The notes beneath the pieces are model-generated. The model saw only the letters and a program-made list of their open reading frames with translations. It did not search any database and had not been told where the DNA came from. Shown here one piece after another: positions 1 to 9,207 of a stretch of DNA of 64,000 nt. Made by a program: the position numbers and the translations under genes. The stretch spans positions 372,001 through 436,000 of the forward strand of contig NZ_SDHZ01000001.1 in NCBI RefSeq assembly GCF_004118675.1, in the 5' to 3' direction. This DNA is from Filimonas effusa. Its GTDB lineage: Bacteria; Bacteroidota; Bacteroidia; Chitinophagales; Chitinophagaceae. Positions within the stretch are counted from its first letter, which is position 1. Each line of letters begins with the position of its first letter.

Positions 1-537
1 AAATATAAAGATGTAAACAACGATGGTATTGTTGATAACAGGGACCAGGTCGATCTGGGACGCAATGGATGGGCGGCATCTCCGTTTACCTATGGCATAA
101 ACCTGACAATGAAATGGAAAAATCTAACGCTTTTTGCTTTAGCCAATGGACAAACAGGAGCTATTGGATTTAAAAATACCTCTTACTTCTGGGTAAGGGG
201 AACCAGTAAGTTCTCTGATGTAGTAAATGGCCGCTGGACCGAAGAAACAAAGAATACGGCTACTTACCCACGACTAACCACTACTGCCGGAAATAATAAT
301 TATCAGAACAGCACTTATTGGATGTACAAAACCAATAGGTTCAACCTGAGCCGGGTACAGGTTACTTATGACTTTAAGGAAACTATTTTTAAGAATTCCT
401 TTGTGCATGGCCTGAGTGTCTACTTCCTCGGCGACAACCTGCTTGTGGTGTCTAAGGAACGTAAACTAATGGAAACCAACATTGGAACAGCTCCGCAATA
501 CCGGTTCTACAACCTGGGTATCAGAGCTTCTTTTTAA
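1..537 (+). CDS. SusC/RagA-type TonB-dependent outer-membrane transporter, C-terminal fragment
   Basis: The reading frame is open from the first base of the window, so this is the last 178 codons of a gene that starts to the left. It begins in a DVNNDG-type loop followed by a short strand motif (SPFTYGINLTMKWKN), and ends with a strand finishing YNLGIRASF. That is the typical beta-barrel end of a SusC-family receptor with a terminal aromatic residue. SusC proteins import oligosaccharides across the outer membrane with a SusD lid. The next gene, 24 bp downstream, is SusD, which supports the call. The plug, TonB box and any N-terminal extension lie outside the window, so the substrate cannot be judged from this piece. 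Confidence 0.9.
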   Translation, partial: KYKDVNNDGIVDNRDQVDLGRNGWAASPFTYGINLTMKWKNLTLFALANGQTGAIGFKNTSYFWVRGTSKFSDVVNGRWTEETKNTATYPRLTTTAGNNNYQNSTYWMYKTNRFNLSRVQVTYDFKETIFKNSFVHGLSVYFLGDNLLVVSKERKLMETNIGTAPQYRFYNLGIRASF

Positions 538-561
538 TGAACTAAAAAAGAGCATAGTTAT

Positions 562-2334
562 ATGAAAATATATTTGGCACTAATAGGAGCAGTAACCCTT
601 GCATGCACTGGCTGCAAGAAATTACTGACTCCCGATGAAGAAAACCGGAAAACGGTTGAGCAGATGTATACCGATCCTGCTTATGCACAGGGATTTGTAA
701 TGAACGCCTATCGAACTATTCCAGGATATTATGATAACAGCGATTATGCTACAGATGATGCTGTAACCAATCAAAGAACCAATAATTTCCTGCTGATGGC
801 TACTGGCTCGTGGACGGCAGCTAATAATCCACTTTCGGTATGGAATGCTTCCTACGGCGCTATGCAATACTTGAATCTGTTCCTTGCTAATGCCGATAAG
901 GTAAAATGGGCAGAAGATCCCGAAGCCGCAGTGATGTTTAAAAGAAGAATGAAAGGAGAGGCCTATGGTTTACGCGGCTTGTATATGTATTTCCTGCTGC
1001 GTGCGCATGGAGGCATAGCGGAAGATGGGCAGCTAATGGGTGTGCCTATTATTACGGAAATTCAAACCACTGATACCAAAGATTACAACATGCCACGTGC
1101 CACCTTTGAGGCTTGTGTAAAACAGATTTATAAAGATCTCGATAGTGCAGAGGCTAATTTGCCGATGGAATATGCCGATATTTCCTCGTCTGCCCAGATC
1201 CCCGATAAATTTAAAAACTCCACACTGAAGCCGGAAGTCTACAATCGCGTAATGGGACAGTATTCTCGGCAACTCTTCAATAGCCTGATCGCTAAATCGT
1301 TCCGTGCAAGAGTTGGCTTGCTTGCCGCCAGCCCGGCTTTTCAGCATGCAAGTAATACGACTACATGGGCGAATGCCGCCGATTTTGCAGCTGCCATTAT
1401 CGACTACAAAGGAGGTGTGAATGCACTGCCTGCCAACGGTGGAACGTTCTATGCCAACACTGGCGACATCGATGGCCTGAGCGGCGGAAATAATCCCAGC
1501 GAAATTATCTGGAGAGAAAACCTCCAAACCAACAATAGTGACCAGGAATCCCAAAACTTTCCTCCAACACTTTTTGGGAATGGCTACATGAATCCTACGC
1601 AAAATCTGGTGGACGCATTTCCAATGGCAAACGGGTATCCCATAACGCATAACAGTAGTCAATATAATGCGTCAAATCCTTACGCAGCAAGAGACCCTCG
1701 TTTTGCCAGGTATATTATTTATAATGGCAGTACAGCAGGTGTAAGTAATGCTGTAATCTATACAGGCAGTGCATCCGGTACCGATAATGGTATTAACATC
1801 CGGGAAACCTCCACCCGCACTGGTTATTATATGAAGAAACGCCTTCGTATGGACGTTAACCGTAATCCTGCTTCTATCACTGGAAAAAACAAGTATATTC
1901 CACGTATCCGTTATACAGAAATGTATCTTGCTTATGCAGAAGCAGCCAACCAGGCATGGGGCCCCACAGGAACGGGTACGCATACATATTCAGCCTACGA
2001 TATCATCAAGAAAATTCGTAACAGGGCGGGTGTAGGCCTTACTAATGGAGATGCCTACCTGGAAGAATGTAAGTCCGATAAAAACAAAATGGCTGAACTG
2101 ATCCAGAATGAACGTCGCCTGGAACTTTGTTTCGAAAGCTTCCGTTTCTGGGACCTCCGCCGCTGGAAGGCTAACTTGAACGAAGTCGCAAGGGGCATGG
2201 ACGTTAATGGCACTACTTATCGCCAGTTTAATGTGGAAAACCGCTCTTTTGAAAATTATATGTATTACGGGCCAATTCCTTTTTCAGAAGTGCTGAAATA
2301 CAGCAACCTGGTTCAGAATAAAGGATGGTTATAA
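562..2334 (+). CDS. SusD/RagB-family starch-binding-type outer-membrane lipoprotein
   Basis: 590 aa. The N-terminus is a lipoprotein signal ending LACTGC with the lipidated Cys at 18, followed by KKLLTPDEEN. The body has SusD hallmarks: an early TPR-like helical part (GEAYGLRGLYMYFLLRAHGG, about 130-150) and the C-terminal segment NERRLELCFESFRFWDLRRW near 510-530. SusD proteins sit on the cell surface as a lid on SusC and bind glycans. The gene directly follows the SusC end and precedes a DUF1735 lipoprotein, GH43 and GH2 on the same strand, forming the tail of a PUL. Ligand unknown; the downstream enzymes suggest an arabinose- and galactose-containing glycan. Confidence 0.95.
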   Translation: MKIYLALIGAVTLACTGCKKLLTPDEENRKTVEQMYTDPAYAQGFVMNAYRTIPGYYDNSDYATDDAVTNQRTNNFLLMATGSWTAANNPLSVWNASYGAMQYLNLFLANADKVKWAEDPEAAVMFKRRMKGEAYGLRGLYMYFLLRAHGGIAEDGQLMGVPIITEIQTTDTKDYNMPRATFEACVKQIYKDLDSAEANLPMEYADISSSAQIPDKFKNSTLKPEVYNRVMGQYSRQLFNSLIAKSFRARVGLLAASPAFQHASNTTTWANAADFAAAIIDYKGGVNALPANGGTFYANTGDIDGLSGGNNPSEIIWRENLQTNNSDQESQNFPPTLFGNGYMNPTQNLVDAFPMANGYPITHNSSQYNASNPYAARDPRFARYIIYNGSTAGVSNAVIYTGSASGTDNGINIRETSTRTGYYMKKRLRMDVNRNPASITGKNKYIPRIRYTEMYLAYAEAANQAWGPTGTGTHTYSAYDIIKKIRNRAGVGLTNGDAYLEECKSDKNKMAELIQNERRLELCFESFRFWDLRRWKANLNEVARGMDVNGTTYRQFNVENRSFENYMYYGPIPFSEVLKYSNLVQNKGWL

Positions 2335-2363
2335 CCATTGATTGAATCGCAAATCTTAATGAT

Positions 2364-3407
2364 ATGAAACGATATAAAATTTTTACAGGAATATTTTCTG
2401 CTGCGGTGGCGCTGGTGGCCTGTAATAAAAATCAGGATATAACACATCCGGATTTCGACTACCAGACTGTTTATTTTGCATCTCAGTTCCCTGCAAGAAC
2501 TGTTGTGCTGGGCGAAGACTTGCAGGTCGATAATACACTTGATAACGAACATAAGGTGAGCATTAAAGCTACCATGGGAGGTACAAGGGAAAATAAGAAC
2601 AATGTAGTGATTGACTTTGAAGTAGCTCCATCGCTCTGCAATAATCTTTACTTTTCAGCGGCCGGCGCCAAAGTAACACCCATGCCCTCCTCTTATTATA
2701 CACTGGCATCCAATAAAATAACCATCGCTCCAGGTAATGTTTTGGGTGGCGTGGAAGTGCAGTTGACCGATGCGTTTTTTGCCGATCCGTTATCATTGTC
2801 GAATAATTATGCCATTCCCTTGATGATGAAAAGTGTCCAGGGAGCTGATTCTATCCTCAGGGGCTCAACACTGGTAACCAATCCTAACCGGCTCTTAGAT
2901 GCTGACTGGGTTATCAAACCTCGTGACTTTGTCGTTTATGTGGTGAAGTTCGTAAATGCATGGCATGGCAGTTACCTGCGCAGGGGAGTAGATGTGGTAA
3001 AAGGTAAGCCTGGCAATTCGAGTCTGGATCGCACCATTACAAGGAGAAAGACATATGTAGAGCAGGATGAAGTAAAAGCTACCACTACAAAATCTTTGCA
3101 ATCGGTAGAACTGCCGCTGACTTTCCAAAACGCCAGCGGGGTGAATATTCCCATGAACCTGCTGTTGACTTTCGATAGCAAAAATGATAACTGTACTATT
3201 ACAGCGTCAGGTAGCGGTTACACAGCTACTGGAACAGGTAAGTTTGTCAAGAAAGGAGAAAAGAACAGTTGGGGAGGACTCGATAGGGATGCACTCTACC
3301 TGGACTACAGCATAGACCATCCTCTGATGCAGATTACATCTAAAGACACCCTTGTGATGCGTAACCGGAATGTTGTCCCGGAATACTACACGCCGGTGGT
3401 AAAATAA
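2364..3407 (+). CDS. Surface lipoprotein with DUF1735 and DUF4361-type domains (SusE position)
   Basis: 347 aa. It has a lipoprotein signal with lipobox LVAC and Cys at 20. The first half (about 25-190: TVYFASQFPARTVVLGED, then an SSYYTL / NKITIAPG / VEVQLTDAFF pattern) matches my memory of DUF1735, a beta-sandwich found in PUL surface proteins. The second half (about 195-345, containing WHGSYLRRGVDVV and a late DRDALYLDYSI) looks like the DUF4361 glycan-binding-type domain. No catalytic motif is visible. It lies 29 bp after SusD, the position of surface glycan-binding proteins (SusE/F), so a role in polysaccharide capture is inferred. A strong hairpin terminator follows the gene. Confidence 0.8.
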   Translation: MKRYKIFTGIFSAAVALVACNKNQDITHPDFDYQTVYFASQFPARTVVLGEDLQVDNTLDNEHKVSIKATMGGTRENKNNVVIDFEVAPSLCNNLYFSAAGAKVTPMPSSYYTLASNKITIAPGNVLGGVEVQLTDAFFADPLSLSNNYAIPLMMKSVQGADSILRGSTLVTNPNRLLDADWVIKPRDFVVYVVKFVNAWHGSYLRRGVDVVKGKPGNSSLDRTITRRKTYVEQDEVKATTTKSLQSVELPLTFQNASGVNIPMNLLLTFDSKNDNCTITASGSGYTATGTGKFVKKGEKNSWGGLDRDALYLDYSIDHPLMQITSKDTLVMRNRNVVPEYYTPVVK

Positions 3408-3423
3408 AAAGCACGGATAAATG

Positions 3424-3464
3424 AAAACATAACGCCTTTACTAATGAAAGGCGTTATGTTTTAT
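3424..3464 (+). terminator. Rho-independent terminator-like hairpin after the DUF1735 lipoprotein gene
   Basis: A perfect 16-bp inverted repeat (arms 3424-3439 and 3447-3462) encloses a 7-nt loop, with T residues at the 3 prime side. It separates the SusC-SusD-lipoprotein genes from GH43 and GH2 on the same strand, so the enzymes may be transcribed at a lower level or from their own promoter. Confidence 0.8.
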
Positions 3465-3495
3465 TAGCTGAATCTACAATTACATTAAAGCAACT

Positions 3496-4866
3496 ATGAT
3501 AAAACTAATTCTGAAAACAGCAGCAGCATGCTGTTTGCCTGTAATGCTCCACGCTCAGAATCCTGTGGTTCAAACCAATTACACGCCCGATCCGGCCCCC
3601 ATGGTTTGGAAGGATAGTGTCTACGTATATACCGGTGACGACTTGCCAGGGTTCCCTTTTTACTATATGACCAAATGGCGTGTGTATTCTTCGGCAGATA
3701 TGGTAAACTGGACCGATCATGGTGTTCCTATTGCGCTGGAGTCATTCTCCTGGGCGGTAGACCGCGCATGGGCGGCGCAATGTATTCAACGGAATGGCAA
3801 GTTTTACTGGTATATCTGCGCACAAACAGATCAAAATAATATGGCTATAGGTGTGGCTGTAAGTGACAACGCCACCGGCCCGTTTAAAGACGCCATAGGT
3901 AAACCGCTGATCACAACCGGCAGTTGGTCTAATATAGATCCCACCGTAGCCATCGATGACGATGGTCAGGCCTGGCTCTACTGGGGAAATGGCCAGTTGT
4001 TCTATGTTAAACTCAATAAGGATATGATCTCCTATTCGGGAGATATCGTAGAAGTGCCGCAATCGGTGGCCTCATTTGGTGGGGTGAGAGGAGCAAAGGA
4101 TAATAAAGACGTATACATAGAAGGCCCTTGGTTTTTTAAACGCAACGGCCACTATTATCAAATGTATGCCGGCATGGAAAACCGTACGGAATGTCTTTCT
4201 TATTCCATGAGTAAAACACCTGTCGGCCCCTGGGAGTATAAAGGAAAGATCATGTCCGGGCAGGCTACCAACAGCTTTACCAACCATGGAGGTATTATCG
4301 ACTTTAAAGGCAACTCTTATTTGTTTTATCATACAGGGCTGCTCAAAGGTGGCGGAAGTTATGGCCGTTCTACCTCTGTTGAATCGTTTACTTATAATCC
4401 CGATGGAACAATACCAGCGATTACGATGTCTGCCAAAGGCGTAAACCCCGTTGGCGTATTGAATCCTTATCGTCGCGTAGAGGCCGAAACCATTGCCTGG
4501 GCAGAAAACTGTAAAACAGATCAACAGGACAAAATAGGGGTATTCGTATCCGATATTCGTAAAGATGCCTGGATCAAAGTGCGTGCGGTTGACTTCGGAA
4601 AAGTAGCGCCCAAAACTTTCTCAGCTTCATTGGCAACCGGGTTAGGCGGCGGCATCCTCGAAGTCTTTGCAGATAGTATCGGGGGCGTTAAAATAGCCAC
4701 CATACATGTTCCCCGCACAGGAGGATGGCAAAGCTGGAAACGCTTCACCGAACCGGTGAAAAACGCCGTTACGGGCGTCCATGACCTTTATTTTTCCTTC
4801 AAAGATCAAAATCTTACCGTAGGACGCAAACTGTTCAATTTCGATTACTGGATGTTTGAAAATTAA
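3496..4866 (+). CDS. GH43 glycosidase with C-terminal CBM6-like module (arabinofuranosidase or xylosidase type)
   Basis: 456 aa with a cleavable signal ending MLHA-Q (about residue 20). The five-bladed GH43 fold is indicated by YTPDPAPM (base Asp32), NIDPTVAIDDDG (Asp148, the pKa-modulating residue) and YIEGPWFF (acid Glu209). After about residue 325 comes a CBM6-like beta-sandwich starting RRVEAETIAWAENC and ending FNFDYWMFEN. GH43 enzymes invert arabinofuranosides or xylosides, and this GH43-CBM6 layout is common in arabinoxylan arabinofuranohydrolases. It is paralogous to the GH43 at 30427-32196. With GH2 next door it could act on arabinogalactan or pectin side chains instead; substrate is not decided by sequence. 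Confidence 0.9.
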   Translation: MIKLILKTAAACCLPVMLHAQNPVVQTNYTPDPAPMVWKDSVYVYTGDDLPGFPFYYMTKWRVYSSADMVNWTDHGVPIALESFSWAVDRAWAAQCIQRNGKFYWYICAQTDQNNMAIGVAVSDNATGPFKDAIGKPLITTGSWSNIDPTVAIDDDGQAWLYWGNGQLFYVKLNKDMISYSGDIVEVPQSVASFGGVRGAKDNKDVYIEGPWFFKRNGHYYQMYAGMENRTECLSYSMSKTPVGPWEYKGKIMSGQATNSFTNHGGIIDFKGNSYLFYHTGLLKGGGSYGRSTSVESFTYNPDGTIPAITMSAKGVNPVGVLNPYRRVEAETIAWAENCKTDQQDKIGVFVSDIRKDAWIKVRAVDFGKVAPKTFSASLATGLGGGILEVFADSIGGVKIATIHVPRTGGWQSWKRFTEPVKNAVTGVHDLYFSFKDQNLTVGRKLFNFDYWMFEN

Positions 4867-4946
4867 AGGCATCGTTTCTTTTTTATTATCATTAATATGA
4901 TTTAAAATTGAAGACGATATCCTCTTCTAACGATTCACTTCAATGC

Positions 4947-7900
4947 ATGCAGATGTTAGCACTCAGAAGCTTCTTCCTGTTTATAGTGTTTACTGGCATA
5001 TTTTTAAATATAGCAAACTGCCAGCCTGGAAAACAATTGAAACCAGGAATTGATTATCCGGCAGAAATTGAAAACCCGGAATTGCTCGGAATTAATAAAG
5101 AACCATACCATGCAACGTTAATGCCTTACGGTAGCCTGCAGGAGGCGCTGGCGGGAAAAAGACAGGCCTCCTCTTATAGCCGTAGCCTGAATGGAAAATG
5201 GAAGTTCAACTGGGTGCCTAGTCCCGAAAAAAGACCTGTGGATTTTTATAAGCTGAATTATGACGTTTCCGGTTGGAACGACATACCCGTGCCCTCTAAC
5301 TGGGAAGTACATGGGTATGGGACGCCTTTTTACCGGAACCTGGGATATACAATTAAAAAAGATTATCCGAACGTCATGAGCGAACCCGATAAAAATTATA
5401 CGGCCTATAAAGAACGGAATCCCGTAGGTTGTTACCGTCGTAGTTTTGAACTGCCTGCCGCCTGGAAAGACCGCCGCATGTTCCTGACATTCGATGGGGT
5501 CGATTGCGCTTTTTTTGTTTGGATAAATGGGCAACAGGTTGGCTTTAGTGTCAATAGCAGGAATGCAGCGGAATTTGATATTACAAAATATGTAAACGCA
5601 GGCGCCAATACCATAGCTGTAGAAGTTTACCAGTATAGCTCAGGCACATGGCTCGAAGATCAGGATATGTGGCGCTTGCATGGTATATTTCGCAACGTTA
5701 CCATCTGGAGCAGCCCGCAGGTGCATATGCGTGATTTTTTTGTAAAACAGGATCTTGATAGCAATTATAAAGATGCAGTAGTGGAAGTCCTTACCAGCGT
5801 AAAAAACTATGGCGAAACGGCAGGTAAGCAACAATCCATAGAAGCCGTATTATATGATAAAGAAGGTAACAGGGTGGCCGCTGCTAACGTCACGGGAAAG
5901 GCATTGCATGCCGGCGAAGAAGAACAGCTTTCTATAAAGTTTCCGGTAAAAGATCCTGCAAAATGGACCGCAGAAACTCCCAACTTATATACGCTGGTAT
6001 TAACCAGTTCTGAAGGAGAAATTATTTCAACCAGGGTAGGATTCAGAAAAATTGAGATCAAAGGACGGGTATTTACAGTCAACGGTGTGCCCATTAAACT
6101 AAAAGGAGTCAATCGCCACGAACATTGGTCCGATGTAGGCCATGCCGTTACGGAACAACAAATGATCCGCGACCTGGAAGTGATTAAACAAGGTAATTGC
6201 AATCATATACGTACCAGCCATTATTGCGACGATCCGCGTTGGTACGAACTATGCGATGAATGGGGTATCTGGCTCGTAGCAGAAGCAAATGTGGAATGTC
6301 ATGGCTACGATGGACGGTTCGATAACGAACCTACTATAAAAGCAGCCATTATTGACCGGAACATCGCTAATATCCAAAATTTTAAAAATCATGCCTCCGT
6401 CATTATCTGGTCACTGGGTAATGAATGCGGCTGGGGCGCAACGCCTAATTTTGTGGCAGCCATGAATGCGGTTAAAGCGCTTGATCCCAGCCGGCCCATC
6501 CATTACGAACGGTTCGGAACAGGAAAGAATAATCCCGCCGATTTGGACGGAAGAATGTACGGCACGGCAGAAGACTATGTAAGGGTCATTCAGAATAAAG
6601 AATCGACAAAGCCTTTTTACATCTGCGAGTTTTTACATGCCATGTTTAATTCCATGGGGTCGCTGGCCGATTACTCTGAAGCGTTCGATAATAATCCTGA
6701 GATCCTGGGTGGCGCTATCTGGGAATTTCAGGACCAGGCTTTAATAAATGACCGCAATCCGGATCATCGCATTCTGGCCTTCGGAGGTGGCTTTGGTGAA
6801 GTGCCTAACGACCATTACTTTATTCATAAAGGCGTGATATCTTACGATCGTGCCATAGAAGGAAATAAAGTAAAGCCGCATTATCCCGAGATGAAAAAAG
6901 CATTTCAATGGATAGCAACTGAACTTGTTGATCCCTTAAACGGTACCCTCCGCATTAGGAATAAATACCAGTTCATTACACTCGATGATTTTGAAGCATC
7001 CTGGAGTATAACGGAAAATGGTATTGAAATTAAAAGTGGAAGTTTGGTATTGCCGCGTATTGAGGCCCGTCGGGAAAGAATCGTCCATCTTCCGTTGAAG
7101 ATAGAAGCAGTTCGTCCCGGCGCGGAATACTTTTTGCGGATTTCCTTTAAGCAAAAGAACAACGTGTTGTGGGCAGGAAAAGGTTTTGAAGTAGCTTCGG
7201 AGCAATTTAAGTTGCCTATTAAAATACTGCCGCCAATAGTGGCACGAGTTTCTATGCCGCCGGTGAAACTAAATGAAACCGGTGCTTTGGTTACAATAGC
7301 AGGCAATGGTTTCTCTGTGGTATTTAATAAAACGACCGGCTTAATGACGCAGCTCGTAAAAAGAGGAACAAACCTGCTGGCTGCGAACGGCGGCCCCGGG
7401 ATCTGCCTGTCACGCGCTGCCCATCAAACCGACGATGGCTGGGTGAACAGAACATGGGACAGGTTTGGTATACAATCATTAAAAGATTCTCTACTGAGTT
7501 TTAATATGGAACGGCTTGCTGGCGATGTGGTAAAGTTGACATCCATCATAATGGCTACCGGTAAAGAGGGCTTTAATACGCGTCATACTGCCGTATATTT
7601 TATACAGGGCGATGGCACGGTTAAAGTTGAAAATAAACTGCAGTTCTCTGGCTGGCGCGTAAACCTGGCGCGCATTGGTGTTAGATTCTTATTCGATAAA
7701 AAACTCGATCAGGTACAGTATTTCGGAAGGGGGCCTTTTGAAAACTACGCCGACCGTAAAACTGCCGCAGATGTGGGCCTGTTTGAGTTGAGTGTAAACC
7801 AGCAATACGAATACGAAAAACCAATGGAAAGAGGTAATCATGAAGAGGTCCGATGGGTAAAACTAAGCGGCGTTACACAACCTGCTGTGCGTATACAGGC

Positions 7901-8126
7901 CGACGAAAACCTGATGCAGTTCTCCGCATTGCCGCATACCGATGAACAAATGTCCCCGGTAGAATATAAAATAGATTTGCCGGCAAGCAAGGCAACCGTA
8001 TTTTGTCTCTCAACAAAAACCTTGGGAGTAGGGTCCGCCAGTTGCGGACCTAGACCATTGGATAAGTATCTGGTATGGTCCGACGATACAACCTTTACTT
8101 ATACAATTGATTTAACTGATAAATAG
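4947..8126 (+). CDS. GH2 beta-galactosidase-type glycoside hydrolase
   Basis: About 1059 aa from this ATG. It has the LacZ-like architecture: N-terminal jelly roll (EIENPELLGINKEPYHAT), Ig-like domains, TIM barrel, then small-chain beta-sandwich (GRGPFENYADR). Catalytic residues are the acid/base Glu in WSLGNECGWG (Glu493) and the nucleophile Glu in YICEFLHAMFNS (Glu561). The hydrophobic stretch LRSFFLFIVFTGIFLNIANC looks like a signal peptide, so the enzyme is probably periplasmic or surface. The frame is also open from a TTG at 4908, 13 codons earlier; an ATG at 4896 is followed at once by TAA. ATG 4947 or 4953 gives the most normal signal peptide, hence this start. A convergent terminator follows. 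Confidence 0.92.
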   Translation: MQMLALRSFFLFIVFTGIFLNIANCQPGKQLKPGIDYPAEIENPELLGINKEPYHATLMPYGSLQEALAGKRQASSYSRSLNGKWKFNWVPSPEKRPVDFYKLNYDVSGWNDIPVPSNWEVHGYGTPFYRNLGYTIKKDYPNVMSEPDKNYTAYKERNPVGCYRRSFELPAAWKDRRMFLTFDGVDCAFFVWINGQQVGFSVNSRNAAEFDITKYVNAGANTIAVEVYQYSSGTWLEDQDMWRLHGIFRNVTIWSSPQVHMRDFFVKQDLDSNYKDAVVEVLTSVKNYGETAGKQQSIEAVLYDKEGNRVAAANVTGKALHAGEEEQLSIKFPVKDPAKWTAETPNLYTLVLTSSEGEIISTRVGFRKIEIKGRVFTVNGVPIKLKGVNRHEHWSDVGHAVTEQQMIRDLEVIKQGNCNHIRTSHYCDDPRWYELCDEWGIWLVAEANVECHGYDGRFDNEPTIKAAIIDRNIANIQNFKNHASVIIWSLGNECGWGATPNFVAAMNAVKALDPSRPIHYERFGTGKNNPADLDGRMYGTAEDYVRVIQNKESTKPFYICEFLHAMFNSMGSLADYSEAFDNNPEILGGAIWEFQDQALINDRNPDHRILAFGGGFGEVPNDHYFIHKGVISYDRAIEGNKVKPHYPEMKKAFQWIATELVDPLNGTLRIRNKYQFITLDDFEASWSITENGIEIKSGSLVLPRIEARRERIVHLPLKIEAVRPGAEYFLRISFKQKNNVLWAGKGFEVASEQFKLPIKILPPIVARVSMPPVKLNETGALVTIAGNGFSVVFNKTTGLMTQLVKRGTNLLAANGGPGICLSRAAHQTDDGWVNRTWDRFGIQSLKDSLLSFNMERLAGDVVKLTSIIMATGKEGFNTRHTAVYFIQGDGTVKVENKLQFSGWRVNLARIGVRFLFDKKLDQVQYFGRGPFENYADRKTAADVGLFELSVNQQYEYEKPMERGNHEEVRWVKLSGVTQPAVRIQADENLMQFSALPHTDEQMSPVEYKIDLPASKATVFCLSTKTLGVGSASCGPRPLDKYLVWSDDTTFTYTIDLTDK

Positions 8127-8134
8127 ATATAAAG

Positions 8135-8166
8135 AAGGCACCTCATAAATATGGGGTGCCTTTTTC
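8135..8166. terminator. Bidirectional terminator between GH2 and transketolase genes
   Basis: The arms AAGGCACC (8135-8142) and GGTGCCTT (8155-8162) are perfectly complementary around a 12-nt loop. A T-run on the plus side and A residues before the first arm serve both directions. The two flanking genes converge here. Confidence 0.8.
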
Positions 8167-8193
8167 ATTTTAAACTGTACTGTATGAGAAGGG

Positions 8194-9186
8194 TTAGAGC
8201 GAAGCAAGCTGTGGTGAATTCGCCAGTTGCTTTTGTTTTGCCTGGAGTACGGAACGGGCTGCTTCTACAATATGTGCTGCATCAAGACCGTATTTTTTCA
8301 TGAGTTCAGCTGGTTTGCCGCTTTCGCCAAATGAATCATTTACCGCTACATAACGCATAGGCACTGGGTCTTTGGTGATCAGTAATTGCGCAATGCTGTC
8401 ACCTAATCCACCAAGCCGGTTATGCTCTTCTGCGCTTACTACACACCTGGTTTTCGCTACCGATTTAAGTATAGCCTCTTCGTCAAGCGGTTTAATCGTA
8501 TGTATGTTGATGATCTCTGCATCGATCCCCATTTCAGCTAACTGTTCTCCTGCAAGAATAGCTTCCCATACTAGGTGACCGGTCGCAAAAATGCTTACAT
8601 CGGCCCCCTCGTTAACCATCCATGCTTTTCCTATTTCAAAATGCTGGTCGGGAGCTGTGAATATAGGCACCACCGGGCGTCCGAAACGAAGGTAAACCGG
8701 TCCGTTGAACTCGGCAATCGCTTCTGTTGCTGCTTTTGTTTGATTGTAATCGCAGGGATTGATAACAGTCATGCCAGGCAGCATTTTCATTAGGCCAATG
8801 TCTTCCAGTATCTGGTGTGTGGCGCCGTCTTCTCCCAATGTAAGCCCGGCATGCGAAGCGCATATCTTTACATTCTTTCCGCTGTAAGCAATACTTTGCC
8901 GGATCTGATCGTACACACGCCCCGTAGAAAAGTTGGCAAAGGTGCCGGTAAATGGGATACTGCCCCCAATGGTCATACCCGCAGCTATTCCCATCATATT
9001 GGCCTCGGCTATCCCTACTTGCGTAAACCGGTCCGGGAATTCTTTAATAAATGCTTCCATTTTGAGAGAGCCGATCAGGTCGGCACAAAGCGCCACAACA
9101 TTTTCATTTTTGCGGCCTGCTTCCAGTAGGCCGGCGCCAAAGCCGGAACGCGTATCTTTCGATTCCGTGTAGGTATATTTCTTCAT
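8194..9186 (-). CDS. Transketolase, C-terminal subunit (pyrimidine-binding and C-terminal domains)
   Basis: 330 aa. This is the second half of a split transketolase. GIAEANMMGIAAGM holds the catalytic Glu that activates thiamine diphosphate, HAGLTLGEDGATHQ is the substrate/cofactor loop of the pyrimidine domain, and a C-terminal domain follows (VVSAEEHNRLGGLG). It works as an alpha2beta2 complex with the N-terminal subunit encoded 21 bp upstream, moving two-carbon units between pentose- and hexose-phosphates in the cytosol. The gene is last in a minus-strand run with a GH8 exo-oligoxylanase and LacI, so it probably supports catabolism of released xylose and arabinose. No signal peptide is present. 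Confidence 0.95.
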   Translation of the reverse strand: MKKYTYTESKDTRSGFGAGLLEAGRKNENVVALCADLIGSLKMEAFIKEFPDRFTQVGIAEANMMGIAAGMTIGGSIPFTGTFANFSTGRVYDQIRQSIAYSGKNVKICASHAGLTLGEDGATHQILEDIGLMKMLPGMTVINPCDYNQTKAATEAIAEFNGPVYLRFGRPVVPIFTAPDQHFEIGKAWMVNEGADVSIFATGHLVWEAILAGEQLAEMGIDAEIINIHTIKPLDEEAILKSVAKTRCVVSAEEHNRLGGLGDSIAQLLITKDPVPMRYVAVNDSFGESGKPAELMKKYGLDAAHIVEAARSVLQAKQKQLANSPQLASL

Positions 9187-9207
9187 TTAAATAACTTGAA
9201 TTTCTTA

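Noticed and set aside
1033..1662. Long open frame on the minus strand inside the SusD gene
   Set aside because: It is antisense to a complete SusD with clear motifs, has no recognisable domain and no promoter or start signal. The same applies to other antisense frames such as 18312-18893, 45435-46007 and 20136-20759.
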